This document shows positions 1 to 6,693 of a stretch of 13,050 nucleotides of DNA, piece by piece (positions within the stretch are counted from its first letter, which is position 1; each line of letters begins with the position of its first letter). This DNA is from a bacterium (GTDB taxonomy: Bacteria; Bacillota_I; Bacilli_A; RF39; UBA660). Where the stretch lies: assembly GCA_029007685.1 (NCBI GenBank), contig JAQXIG010000045.1, forward strand, positions 1 through 13,050, read 5' to 3'. The notes beneath the pieces are model-generated. The model was not told the DNA's origin. It did not search any database and was given only the letters and a program-made list of their open reading frames with translations. Made by a program: the position numbers and the translations under genes.

Positions 1-71
1 AAAAAGAAGACAAGATTGTGAATGCTATATTGAAAGATAATGTTCCTAAAGATTTAGATAAAATGCTATAA
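1..71 (+). CDS. C-terminal tail of an unidentified protein (cut by window edge)
   Basis: The frame starting at base 3 is open from the window edge and ends in TAA at 69-71, giving 22 residues that end in DLDKML. A clear hairpin terminator follows six bases later, which supports a real gene end. The tail is too short to name. In Bacillus the genes upstream of spoIVA include der and gpsA, but this tail does not look clearly like either, so I leave it unnamed. Confidence 0.45.
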   Translation, partial: KEDKIVNAILKDNVPKDLDKML

Positions 72-76
72 TTATG

Positions 77-103
77 AATAATATCGCTTTGATATTATTT
101 TTT
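77..103 (+). terminator. Rho-independent terminator after the first partial gene
   Basis: A perfect 9-bp stem (AATAATATC 77-85 with GATATTATT 91-99) closes a 5-base loop (GCTTT) and runs into a T tract ending near 103. It separates the partial gene from the promoter at 124-132. Confidence 0.75.
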
Positions 104-123
104 CTTTATTTTTTTTAATTTTG

Positions 124-132
124 TGATATAAT
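124..132 (+). promoter_or_regulatory. Extended -10 promoter for the 158-640 gene
   Basis: TGA-TATAAT is a perfect extended -10 element, with the expected start of transcription near 139. No convincing -35 box lies 17 bases upstream, where the sequence is only T-rich; this is acceptable for extended -10 promoters. A GGGGG ribosome site follows at 147-151, before the ATG at 158. Confidence 0.65.
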
Positions 133-157
133 ATGTTGACATAAAAGGGGGAAAGTT

Positions 158-640
158 ATGTTTTCACGATTTGATGTTTATACTTATGGTCCGTTATCTT
201 TAGATTGTAAGCAATTAGATGAAGCTAATTTACAAGATATTCGGGTACAAGAGTTTAATGATGTTATTCTTGACTATTCTTCTGTGGTATTTTTTCAGAT
301 GGAAAATGAAACCGAGAATGCTATAGTGTTACCGCTAGCTGAATTTTTTAAAGAGGTGACTGCAGTTTCTGATCTTTATTATGAATATTATTTTGTAAAA
401 CAAGAACAAGCTATGTGTGTATATAAGATGCAAAAGCACTATGGGATTTCTTTGCATAATCGTCCGATTATATTTTTTGATGATTGGCAATCCCGAGAAG
501 AACGCTTGCAGTATATTAAAAAGTATGGAACTAGTTCCATTATGGAGGAAATTCAGAATAATGGAGAGTTTGTTACTACTTATCTTAGTCAGAAAGAAGC
601 AAAACAGAGTCATTGTTTAGTTAAGCGTCATCATTGTTGA
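158..640 (+). CDS. Uncharacterised 160-aa acidic/aromatic protein
   Basis: The frame is open for 160 codons. It has its own extended -10 promoter, a G-rich ribosome site at 147-151 six bases before the ATG, and a short hairpin with a T tract directly after the stop, so it looks like a single-gene transcript. The protein is soluble, with no signal peptide or membrane segment. It is rich in Tyr, Phe, Glu and Asp, and it ends in a basic, His/Cys-containing tail (VKRHHC). I recognise no family. The central segment RPIIFFDDWQSREER (about residues 102-116) followed by a helical region could belong to a small alpha/beta fold, but that is a guess. Position just upstream of spoIVA suggests a lineage-specific gene, possibly sporulation-related; the sequence itself does not show this. 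Confidence 0.7.
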   Translation: MFSRFDVYTYGPLSLDCKQLDEANLQDIRVQEFNDVILDYSSVVFFQMENETENAIVLPLAEFFKEVTAVSDLYYEYYFVKQEQAMCVYKMQKHYGISLHNRPIIFFDDWQSREERLQYIKKYGTSSIMEEIQNNGEFVTTYLSQKEAKQSHCLVKRHHC

Positions 641-664
641 GATATCTTAGGAATCTCTTTTTTT
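639..664 (+). terminator. Short hairpin terminator after the 160-aa gene
   Basis: GAGAT at 639-643 pairs with ATCTC at 653-657, followed by seven Ts (658-664). The stem is only 5 bp and overlaps the stop codon, so the hairpin is weak. The T tract makes a terminator likely. Confidence 0.5.
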
Positions 665-1108
665 ATTGGATTATCATTAAATTGTCCATGCTAATGAAAA
701 AAGTATTAACATGAATCATTCACTATGATGTAAAGACTTCTACAGCTAAGGTGGTTATTCAAAAAATCTTTGAAATTTTTTTATGATTGAATCAGAACTA
801 TAAAAAGTTTTTACATGATAGAAAAAATGGTCGAGAGAAAAGTCTCAAGACTTATTCATATGATGAAGTTTCTAGTTCATAATTTTTTTTTGCTAGAAAT
901 GATCAATGTAGAATTGAGAATTATTATAGGAATATTGAAATATCAAGTTCGTAATAGAAGTTATTATATCGTTCTTTATGCAATTTTTCCATTTGGTTGG
1001 CCTTTATTGTTATTACTATTATATGGTTTTTTCGAATTGTGTTCATTTCTTTGTTCTAGGAGATTTGTTTTTTACATATATTTAATTGAAAAGAAAAGAG
1101 AGTGAAAT
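665..1108 (+). other. Stretch without a convincing gene upstream of spoIVA
   Basis: About 440 bases hold no gene I can support. Frame 1 around 727-882 reads as a gene-like segment (DVKTSTAKVVIQKIF, a stop, then KKFLHDRKNGREKSL), which may be a remnant of a decayed gene of unknown kind. A 96-codon ORF from ATG 815 to 1105 ends three bases before spoIVA. Its second half is hydrophobic (about residues 50-75), but it has no ribosome site and its first half looks random, so I do not call it. A CATATATT at 1075-1082 vaguely resembles a sigma-E -10 element, as expected for spoIVA, but no matching -35 is visible. Confidence 0.4.
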
Positions 1109-2584
1109 ATGGATAAAAAAGAGATTATTAAAACAATTGCGTTACGAACTGGTGGAGATATCTATTTAGGTGTAGTTGGTGCGGTTCGTACAGGTAAAAG
1201 TACTTTTATTAAAAAGGTAGTAGAAAATTTAATTGTTCCTAATATTGAGGATGAATATGAGAGAAAAAGAGCATTAGATGAAGTTCCACAAAGTGCAGCT
1301 GGTAAAACGATTATGACAACGGAACCAAAGTTTGTTCCGAATACGGCTGCTAAAATACATATTGATGATTTTGACTGTAATATTCGATTGATTGACTGTG
1401 TTGGTTATTTAATTGATAATGCAAAAGGTGCAGATGATGAGAATGGTCCCAGATTAGTTAAAACACCTTGGTATGATGATCCTATTCCGTTTAGTGAAGC
1501 TGCAGAAGTTGGAACCGAAAAAGTAATTAAAGATCATTCTACGATAGGGATTGTGATTACTACGGATGGATCGATAGGAGAATTTAATCGTAGTGACTAT
1601 CTAGAAGCAGAAACTAGAGTAATTACAGAATTAAAAGAATTGGGTAAACCATTTATTGTGATCGTGAATTCGACTCATCCAATGATGCCAGAGACAGAAA
1701 GAATTTGTGAAAAGATGCATGATCAATATGGGGTTCCAGTGCTTCCGATTAATATTGAATCTATGAATCAAAAAGATATGTATAATATTTTAAGAGAAGC
1801 TTTGTATGAATTTCCTATTCTAGATGTTAAAGTTAATATGCCAGAATGGATTGCAATATTAAATCCTAAAAATGAGATTAAAAAAAGTTATATTGATGCG
1901 ATACGTGATAGTGTGATTGAAATTGATAAATTGCGTGATGTTGAAAAAATAACGGAGCATTTTATGGGAATTGCTAATATTTCTAAATCCTATTTATCAG
2001 AAATTGATCCTGCTACGGGAGAAGTTACTATTAATTTGGAAGCACCTAGTGAGTTATATCAGCAAGTGCTTAGTAGTATTATTAATATTGATGTTACTAG
2101 TAAAGCTCAGCTCTTATCTTTGTTTCAAGATTTTAATGAAGCAAAACGTGAATATGATCAGATTAAATATGCTTTAAAGATGGTTAAACAAACTGGATAT
2201 GGAGTGGCTTCTCCTACACTTGAGGATATGAAATTGGATACACCAGAAGTCACCAAGCAGGGACCTAGATATGGGGTAAAACTACGTGCTACTGCACCGT
2301 CGATTCATATGATACGTGTAGATGTTAATAGTACGTTTGAACCAATTATTGGTAGTGAGTTGCAAAGTAAAGAATTGATTGATTATTTGATGAAAGATAC
2401 AGAAAAAGATCCTACTAGTATTTGGAAAAGCGAAATCTTTGGTAGAAGTTTAGATGTTATTGTACAAGAGGGAATTCAATCTAAAATTAGTATGATGCCT
2501 GATAATATTAGATTTAAGTTACAGAACACTTTAACTAAAATTGTGAATAAAGGCTCTAATAATATGATCGCTATTGTTCTATAA
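1109..2584 (+). CDS. spoIVA: Stage IV sporulation protein A (spore coat basement-layer ATPase)
   Basis: SpoIVA is a cytoskeletal ATPase made in the mother cell. It polymerises irreversibly on the forespore surface as the basement layer of the spore coat and is also needed for cortex assembly. The 491 residues match the usual length (492 in Bacillus subtilis), and identity is visible throughout. The Walker A loop GAVRTGKST has Lys30, the conserved region QSAAGKTIMTTEPKF holds the paired threonines (70-71), and DCVGY (Asp96) is the Walker B-like site. The conserved C-terminal half is present, with EYDQIKYALKMVKQTGYG, APSIHMI and IWKSEIFGRSL, and it ends in AIVL like the B. subtilis protein. The start is ATG 1109, preceded by a modest GAGAG at 1098-1102. 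Expression would be sigma-E dependent in known relatives, though no clear sigma-E promoter is visible. The gene is intact, which strongly suggests that the organism forms, or recently formed, endospores. Confidence 0.98.
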   Translation: MDKKEIIKTIALRTGGDIYLGVVGAVRTGKSTFIKKVVENLIVPNIEDEYERKRALDEVPQSAAGKTIMTTEPKFVPNTAAKIHIDDFDCNIRLIDCVGYLIDNAKGADDENGPRLVKTPWYDDPIPFSEAAEVGTEKVIKDHSTIGIVITTDGSIGEFNRSDYLEAETRVITELKELGKPFIVIVNSTHPMMPETERICEKMHDQYGVPVLPINIESMNQKDMYNILREALYEFPILDVKVNMPEWIAILNPKNEIKKSYIDAIRDSVIEIDKLRDVEKITEHFMGIANISKSYLSEIDPATGEVTINLEAPSELYQQVLSSIINIDVTSKAQLLSLFQDFNEAKREYDQIKYALKMVKQTGYGVASPTLEDMKLDTPEVTKQGPRYGVKLRATAPSIHMIRVDVNSTFEPIIGSELQSKELIDYLMKDTEKDPTSIWKSEIFGRSLDVIVQEGIQSKISMMPDNIRFKLQNTLTKIVNKGSNNMIAIVL

Positions 2585-2606
2585 GAAGAGAAATCTTCTT
2601 TTTTTT
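2583..2606 (+). terminator. Rho-independent terminator after spoIVA
   Basis: AAGAAGA (2583-2589) pairs perfectly with TCTTCTT (2594-2600) around a GAAA tetraloop, then six more Ts follow. The stem begins inside the spoIVA stop codon. Confidence 0.85.
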
Positions 2607-2759
2607 AGAGTGTTTTAATAAATAGTAGTCTGTTATTTATCGCATTCAGTCATAAAGATCTAGGAGATAGATTCTATCAAATTAGAATGTATTCTCAAGA
2701 TAGATAAAATGAAGAAAAAATTGTGTATGTTTTACTAATCAAAGGAGAGGGGAACAGGT

Positions 2760-2931
2760 ATGAAAAGAATAAAATTACCAGATAAGATTGGTATGATGTG
2801 AGGAAATTTTTATTAATGGAAATTATTTTCTGAAATATGAATCTAATGAATGGTAATTTTTGACTGTATTTCAAGAAATGTTAGTTTATGTTCCTATTCA
2901 TCCAGAATTTTATGTAAGAGGATATGAATGA
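2760..2931 (+). pseudogene. Broken small gene of unknown family
   Basis: A very good ribosome site (AAAGGAGAGGGG, 2741-2752) precedes ATG 2760, but the frame stops after 13 codons (MKRIKLPDKIGMM) at TGA 2799-2801. One frame over, beginning right at that point, the text continues sensibly as EEIFINGNYFLKYESNEW, hits TAA at 2854-2856, then continues in the same frame as VFQEMLVYVPIHPEFYVRG to TGA 2929-2931. Together these read as one protein of about 57 residues broken by a frameshift near 2798 and a stop. I do not recognise the family. A real 13-residue peptide is possible but less likely. The rest of the 2607-3131 gap holds only the HU promoter; 2607-2740 and 2932-3045 show nothing I can identify. 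Confidence 0.4.
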
Positions 2932-3048
2932 TGAAATGTATACTCTCTTCTGGTGATTCCGTGATTGATGTTTTTGTTGTTTTTGATGTTTTGTTTTAGT
3001 AATAGGTTATTAAAACTAGTATATCTTTGTCTTTTTTTGTTAAAAATA

Positions 3049-3083
3049 TTGCTTTTGGTTTAGAAACATGTTATTTTATATAT
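3049..3083 (+). promoter_or_regulatory. Likely sigma-A promoter of the HU gene
   Basis: Two overlapping box pairs fit: TTGCTT (3049-3054) with TATTTT (3072-3077), 17-base spacer, or TTGGTT (3055-3060) with TATATA (3077-3082), 16-base spacer. I cannot choose between them. A strong GGAGG at 3118-3122 then lies nine bases before ATG 3132. Confidence 0.5.
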
Positions 3084-3131
3084 GTAAGCATAGTACGTGT
3101 GCTTAAATAGAATATATGGAGGTTTTTAGAC

Positions 3132-3404
3132 ATGAAAAAAGCAGAATTAGTAGAAGCAGTAGCTGAAAAAGCAGGATTGACAAAAGCAGATGCAAATCGT
3201 GCGATCGAGGCTCTATTCGATACTATCAAAGACGTAATGGTAAAAGGAGATAAAGTGGCTATTCCAGGATTTGGAACATTCTCAGTTGGGGAAAGAGCTG
3301 CACGTGAAGGACGTAATCCTCAAACAGGTGCAACTGTTACGATCGCTGCTTGTAAGACAGCTAAGTTTAAAGCTGCTTCCGCTTTAAAAGAAGCTCTTAA
3401 CTAA
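3132..3404 (+). CDS. hup: DNA-binding protein HU
   Basis: HU is a small histone-like protein that binds and bends DNA as a dimer and organises the nucleoid. At 90 residues it has the family's normal length. The N-terminal helical pair (about 3-38) begins KKAELVEAVAEKAGLTK. The signature IPGFGTF lies at 44-50, and the beta-arm tip RNPQTG (61-66) carries the intercalating proline. The C-terminal helix ends in ALKEALN. The spoIVA-hup order is the same as in Bacillus subtilis (spoIVA-hbs). Codon use is visibly more biased and GC-richer than in the neighbours, as expected of a highly expressed gene. It has its own promoter, a consensus ribosome site and a long terminator, so it is transcribed alone. 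Confidence 0.98.
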   Translation: MKKAELVEAVAEKAGLTKADANRAIEALFDTIKDVMVKGDKVAIPGFGTFSVGERAAREGRNPQTGATVTIAACKTAKFKAASALKEALN

Positions 3405-3418
3405 TATTTTATATATGC

Positions 3419-3461
3419 GATAAAGAAAAAGATGAGGAGATTCCTTATCTTTTTCTTTGTC
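3419..3461 (+). terminator. Long hairpin terminator after the HU gene
   Basis: AAAGAAAAAGATGAGG (3422-3437) pairs with CCTTATCTTTTTCTTT (3443-3458) with one G-U pair, and three more pairs extend it to 3419/3461. The loop is AGATT. The descending arm is itself T-rich. The near-symmetric A/T arms may also terminate transcription from the other side. Confidence 0.85.
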
Positions 3462-3509
3462 AACTAGACATTGTTAACAGGTAGATTTTTTATTCCGATT
3501 CTCTTTTTG

Positions 3510-3518
3510 TGTTATACT
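3510..3518 (+). promoter_or_regulatory. Extended -10 promoter for the CCA-adding enzyme gene
   Basis: TGT-TATACT forms an extended -10 element. The -35 region (TTATTC near 3490-3495) is weak. AGGAG at 3525-3529 then lies eight bases before the ATG at 3538, so the leader would be very short. Confidence 0.6.
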
Positions 3519-3537
3519 AATCTTAGGAGTTGATAAC

Positions 3538-4641
3538 ATGTTAGATCATGCCTTGAAATTGCTTAATAAGATAGAAAGCTGTGGTTTTAAGGCTTATATT
3601 GTAGGTGGGTTCGTTAGAAATTATTTATTGGGAATGGAATCTACGGATATCGATATTTGTACTAATGCTAAACCTAAAGACATTCGCGGTATTTTTCAAA
3701 TGAATTGTTTACCCAATGAAGAATATGGTTCGGTTACTGTTATTATCAAAAATATGCGATATGAGATTACTACTTTTCGTAAAGAGTATTCTTATGTTGA
3801 TCATAGAAAACCACAAAATTTTGAATTTATTGATGATTTATGTGAGGATTTAAAGAGAAGGGATTTTTTGATTAATACTATGTGTATGGATTGCCATGGT
3901 AATATTTTGGATATTTTAGGTGGAAAAAAAGATTTGGAGTCTAAAATTATTCATACTGTTGGGAACAGCTATGAGCGTTTTTCTGAGGATGCCTTTCGTA
4001 TTTTAAGAGCGGTTCGATTTGCGACTATTTTAGATTTTCAACTTAGCGATGAAATTAAAATGGCAATTTTTCAGACTAAACATTTATTAAAAGATATTTC
4101 TTATGAGCGGAAGCGAGAAGAATTAGATAAAATTTTTACTAGTGGTAATGTTTTGCATGGGGTATCTTTGTTGTTAGAGTTAGGTCTTGATCAGGAATTA
4201 GAACTTTTTCATCTATCTGAAGTAAAAAATTATGATGATTTAATTGGAGTTTGGGCTCAACTTAGAGTAGACGAGGATACTTATCGCTTTACTGCTCACG
4301 AGAGAGAGCTTATTGAGAAGATTCAGATTGTTTTAGATCAGGATAATTATGATTCTTTTGTTTTATATCACTATGGACTTTATGTAAATAGTGTAGCGGC
4401 TGGTATTAAAAATTTAGATAAGAAACGGGTTACTTTTCTTTATAATGCTCTTCCTATTCATTCTATTAGAGATATTGTGATCAATGGAAAAGATGTTTAT
4501 GAAGTGTTGGGGCGTAGGCCAGGTGGTTATATCAAAGCGATCTTGAAAGATATTGAAGAAAAAATTTTAACTCAGGAGTTGGATAATACGCGGGATCAGC
4601 TTTTAGATTATGTATTAAAAAAATATGGTAATTTATGTTAA
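3538..4641 (+). CDS. cca: CCA tRNA nucleotidyltransferase (class II)
   Basis: The enzyme adds or repairs the 3' CCA end of tRNAs using CTP and ATP, without a nucleic-acid template. The order of motifs is the class II order: GGFVRN (23-28), the metal-binding DID (37-39) within STDIDICTNAKP, RRDFLINTM (107-115), DAFRILRAVRF (151-161), and the nucleotide-selecting helix ERKREELDKI (190-199). The C-terminal helical part ends with GGYIKAIL and a D-N-T-R segment typical of the tRNA-binding tail. At 367 residues it is slightly shorter than the roughly 400-residue Bacillus enzyme. Bacterial poly(A) polymerase shares this head domain, but a lone copy in a Firmicute with this helix is most likely the CCA-adding enzyme. 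The gene is intact, with its own promoter and terminator. Confidence 0.93.
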   Translation: MLDHALKLLNKIESCGFKAYIVGGFVRNYLLGMESTDIDICTNAKPKDIRGIFQMNCLPNEEYGSVTVIIKNMRYEITTFRKEYSYVDHRKPQNFEFIDDLCEDLKRRDFLINTMCMDCHGNILDILGGKKDLESKIIHTVGNSYERFSEDAFRILRAVRFATILDFQLSDEIKMAIFQTKHLLKDISYERKREELDKIFTSGNVLHGVSLLLELGLDQELELFHLSEVKNYDDLIGVWAQLRVDEDTYRFTAHERELIEKIQIVLDQDNYDSFVLYHYGLYVNSVAAGIKNLDKKRVTFLYNALPIHSIRDIVINGKDVYEVLGRRPGGYIKAILKDIEEKILTQELDNTRDQLLDYVLKKYGNLC

Positions 4642-4643
4642 GT

Positions 4644-4667
4644 AGTACACTTTTTTGTGTACTTTTC
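4644..4667 (+). terminator. Rho-independent terminator after cca
   Basis: AGTACAC (4644-4650) pairs perfectly with GTGTACT (4657-4663) around six Ts, followed by TTTCTTTT. It lies immediately after the cca stop codon. Confidence 0.8.
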
Positions 4668-4675
4668 TTTTGGTG

Positions 4676-4684
4676 TGATATAAT
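4676..4684 (+). promoter_or_regulatory. Extended -10 promoter of dnaD-nth
   Basis: TGA-TATAAT is identical to the extended -10 element at 124-132. No good -35 is visible. AGGGAG (4699-4704) serves the ATG at 4713. Confidence 0.7.
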
Positions 4685-4712
4685 AATAGGCAATCAATAG
4701 GGAGATGATATT

Positions 4713-5378
4713 ATGAAAAGTGGTAAATTGGTTGAATTTTTGAAACAAGGGCAGTTTGTGATCCCTTATTATTTATTTCAGTTAAAAGATAAATTTACAA
4801 TTTCCTTTGAGGAGTTCATTTTTCTTATTTATTTGTCCAATTTAGGTGTTAAGAGTGTTTTTGATCCTGAAACTATTTCTCGTGATTTGCATATCACTTT
4901 AGAACAAATTATGATTATGATTGATCATCTTTCTGAGCAAAAATATATTAGTGTGGATGTTATTAAAAATGAAAAGGGAATTATGGAAGAATACGTGGTA
5001 CTTGATTTATTTTATGAGAAGGTTGCGATGTTGTTGATGGAAGAGATGAATCATAATGATCAGCTAGATAAGATTAATATTTTTGAGAAAATAGAACAAG
5101 AGTTTGCAAGACCAATTACTTCGATTGAGTATGAGATTATTAAGGCTTGGTTAGAAAATGGTATTAGTGAGGAGCTTGTGTTGGAGGCTTTGAAGGAAGC
5201 TGTATTTAATGGAGTTACGAATTTAAGATATATAGATAAAATTTTATATGAGTGGACTAAGAAGGGGATTAAGACGAGTGACGATGTTTCTAAATATCAA
5301 TTAAAGCATCGTGAGACAAAAAAAGAAAGTAAAAAATTGGAGTTGTTTGAATATGACTGGTTTGACGAAGAAGAATAG
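4713..5378 (+). CDS. dnaD: DNA replication initiation protein DnaD
   Basis: DnaD helps remodel origin DNA and load the replicative helicase, together with DnaB and DnaI, in low-GC Firmicutes. The 221 residues show both expected parts. The N-terminal winged-helix oligomerisation domain (about 1-115) includes the helix-turn-helix stretch FDPETISRDLHITLEQI. The C-terminal DnaD/DnaB2 domain (about 135-205) has EYEIIKAWLENGISEELVLE and the family's YIDKILYEW, matching the known Y-x3-I-x3-W signature. An acidic tail (FDEEE) ends the protein. The gene overlaps the downstream nth start by 26 bases, the same dnaD-nth order as in Bacillus subtilis, so the two are translated from one message. Confidence 0.93.
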   Translation: MKSGKLVEFLKQGQFVIPYYLFQLKDKFTISFEEFIFLIYLSNLGVKSVFDPETISRDLHITLEQIMIMIDHLSEQKYISVDVIKNEKGIMEEYVVLDLFYEKVAMLLMEEMNHNDQLDKINIFEKIEQEFARPITSIEYEIIKAWLENGISEELVLEALKEAVFNGVTNLRYIDKILYEWTKKGIKTSDDVSKYQLKHRETKKESKKLELFEYDWFDEEE

Positions 5379-5988
5379 GGTTTGTTTATTTGAGGCTTAT
5401 TTGGATGAATTGTTTGAAAATCCTAAGTGTGAACTTTATTATGAGAAAGATTATCAATTATTGATTGCGGTGGTTCTTAGTGCACAAACTACTGATAAGA
5501 GGGTTAATCAAGTTACTAGAATATTGTGGAAAAAATATCCAAGTTTAGATAGTTTGAGTCAAGCTAGTATTGATGAGATTGCTAGTATTTTGGTGCCGAT
5601 TGGAACTTATCAAAAGAAAGCAGTTTTTGTGTCTAAGATTGCGAAAGTATTATTAACGAACTTTGGTGGAAAGGTTCCTAATGATCCAATGTTATTACAG
5701 GCTTTGCCAGGTGTTGGACGAAAGACGAGTAATGTTGTTCTTAGTAATTTATTTGATTATCCAGCTATTGCAGTTGATACACATGTAGAGAGAGTTAGTA
5801 AGAGACTTAGATTTGTTCTTTTGAAGGATGATGTTTTAACGATAGAGAAGAAACTTGAGAAGTTGTATGATCGTTCGGTATGGGCTAAAAGGCATCATCA
5901 AATGGTACTTTTTGGGAGGTATCATTGTAAGGCCATTAAACCTGATTGTGAACATTGTAAGATAAGAAATATCTGTTCATTTAAGTAG
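5353..5988 (+). CDS. nth: Endonuclease III (bifunctional DNA glycosylase/AP lyase)
   Basis: The enzyme removes oxidised pyrimidines from DNA and nicks the resulting abasic site in base excision repair. The helix-hairpin-helix LPGVGRKTSNVV holds the catalytic Lys124, and AVDTHVERVSKR holds the catalytic Asp142. The [4Fe-4S] loop has Cys192, 199, 202 and 208 with exact C-x6-C-x2-C-x5-C spacing. The length of 211 is normal. I chose ATG 5353, which has GGAG at 5339-5342 and aligns with the usual N terminus. A longer reading from 5311 would add 14 residues that merely shadow dnaD. Its start lies inside dnaD, so translation is probably coupled. Confidence 0.95.
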   Translation: MTGLTKKNRVCLFEAYLDELFENPKCELYYEKDYQLLIAVVLSAQTTDKRVNQVTRILWKKYPSLDSLSQASIDEIASILVPIGTYQKKAVFVSKIAKVLLTNFGGKVPNDPMLLQALPGVGRKTSNVVLSNLFDYPAIAVDTHVERVSKRLRFVLLKDDVLTIEKKLEKLYDRSVWAKRHHQMVLFGRYHCKAIKPDCEHCKIRNICSFK

Positions 5989-5998
5989 ATATTTTTTT
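5967..5998 (+). terminator. Terminator overlapping the end of nth
   Basis: AAATATCT (5967-5974) pairs perfectly with AGATATTT (5987-5994) across a 12-base loop, followed by a run of seven Ts (5992-5998). The upstream arm and loop lie inside the last codons of nth. Confidence 0.75.
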
Positions 5999-6029
5999 GT
6001 TTGCTTTCATATACTTTACTGGTGATATT

Positions 6030-6422
6030 ATGATTCCTTTTTTAATTACTAGTTTGGCTGGAATATCTACAATGATTGGAAGTTTTTTAATTTTGAAGAA
6101 AAAGCAATCTGCCACTATTTTAGTTACTTCATTAGGGTTTGCAGCTGGTGTTATGATTACTATTTCTGTTACTGATTTGATTCCTACATCTTTGCAATTG
6201 TTGAGTAATACTTTTTACTTTATACCAGCAGTTTTATTATGTTCGGTGTTCTTTTGTGTAGGTATTTTATTTTCTATGTTAGTTGATAAGTATTTGCCTG
6301 AAACACAATCTTCTTGTTCTCAACATTCAAAATTATATCGAGTAGGAATTATTTCTTGTTTGGCTATTATATTGCATAATATTCCAGAAGGTTGTAGTTA
6401 TTATGCATCACAGATAAATTAG
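6030..6422 (+). pseudogene. Truncated ZIP-family metal transporter
   Basis: ZIP (ZupT-like) proteins carry zinc or other divalent metals across the membrane with eight helices and are usually about 250-270 residues long. This frame gives only 130. Helix 1 is about residues 3-22. Helix 2 carries the typical GFAAGVMITISVTDLIP (36-52), helix 3 spans about 64-85, and helix 4 ends in the metal-site motif HNIPEG (116-121). The reading then ends after CSYYASQIN at TAG 6420-6422. The remaining four helices, including the second metal-binding helix, are not found downstream in any frame. The start is ATG 6030 with a poor ribosome site (GGTGAT), closely following the nth terminator. It is most likely a 3'-deleted, non-functional gene. 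A functional half-length transporter is not known to me. Confidence 0.75.
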
Positions 6423-6485
6423 GAATATGATGTTGTTTTGGATTGTAAATACTGAATAAATGATAGAATTTTTCTATAGTAATTG

Positions 6486-6514
6486 TTGACTTTTGGAAAA
6501 AGTGGTAGTATTAT
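6486..6514 (+). promoter_or_regulatory. Strong sigma-A promoter for the RelA/SpoT-like unit
   Basis: TTGACT (6486-6491) and TATTAT (6509-6514) are separated by exactly 17 bases, with transcription expected from about 6521. This is among the best promoter matches in the window. It reads into the 36-codon ORF and the hairpin at 6631-6673 before the RelA/SpoT-like gene. Confidence 0.7.
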
Positions 6515-6543
6515 CAACTTTAATATTTCAAAGAGGTGGTATT

Positions 6544-6654
6544 ATGAAGTATCTTATTAAATATTCAAATTATGGAAATTATTTCTTTATAAAAAATATT
6601 TTATGTTTCTTTTTTAATGCTGTTCTTTGGAGAAAGAGCGCGCAAACTATTTAA
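6544..6654 (+). CDS. Possible 36-aa leader peptide upstream of the RelA/SpoT-like gene
   Basis: The frame runs ATG 6544 to TAA 6652-6654 and is preceded by a good ribosome site (AAAGAGGTGG, 6530-6539). It sits directly behind a strong promoter and ahead of a terminator. The product, starting MKYLIKYSNYGNYFF, has ten aromatic residues in 36 (4 Tyr, 5 Phe, 1 Trp) and a basic end (WRKSAQTI). The stop codon falls in the loop of the terminator hairpin, so a translating ribosome would melt its upstream arm. That geometry would let translation of the ORF control read-through into the RelA/SpoT-like gene. I infer this role. The alternatives are a small membrane-active peptide or a remnant of an older gene ended by its own terminator. 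Confidence 0.5.
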   Translation: MKYLIKYSNYGNYFFIKNILCFFFNAVLWRKSAQTI

Positions 6655-6673
6655 GTTTGTTCACTCTTTTTTT
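6631..6673 (+). terminator. Terminator or attenuator before the RelA/SpoT-like gene
   Basis: The outer stem AAAGAG (6633-6638) pairs with CTCTTT (6664-6669). The inner stem GCAAACT (6642-6648) pairs with AGTTTGT (6654-6660), with one G-U, around the loop ATTTA. A small mismatched bulge separates the two stems, and a T tract runs to 6673. Its upstream arm overlaps the last codons of the 36-codon ORF. It lies between a strong promoter and the ribosome site of the next gene, so full termination here would silence that gene unless it has another promoter. Confidence 0.65.
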
Positions 6674-6693
6674 AGTTGTTGGAGGTGATTATT

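Noticed and set aside
335..613. 92-codon ORF on the minus strand
   Set aside because: It lies wholly inside the well-supported 158-640 gene, has no ribosome site, and reads as low-complexity hydrophobic antisense text.
1075..1082. CATATATT as a sigma-E -10 element for spoIVA
   Set aside because: No matching -35 element lies 14-16 bases upstream, so the similarity is probably chance.
815..1105. 96-codon ORF ending just before spoIVA, with a hydrophobic second half
   Set aside because: No ribosome site, no promoter, and an improbable composition in its first half. It is noted only within the intergenic description.
5311..5352. Longer N terminus for endonuclease III starting at ATG 5311
   Set aside because: The extra 14 residues (MRQKKKVKNWSC...) are the other-frame shadow of dnaD, and the family's normal start aligns with ATG 5353.
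5997..6029. Upstream TTG start for the ZIP-like frame
   Set aside because: It lies within the T tract of the nth terminator and adds residues not seen in the family; ATG 6030 fits helix 1 better.
6676..6693. Upstream TTG start for the RelA/SpoT-like gene
   Set aside because: Its codons contain the GGAGGTGAT ribosome site itself, which is placed correctly for TTG 6694.
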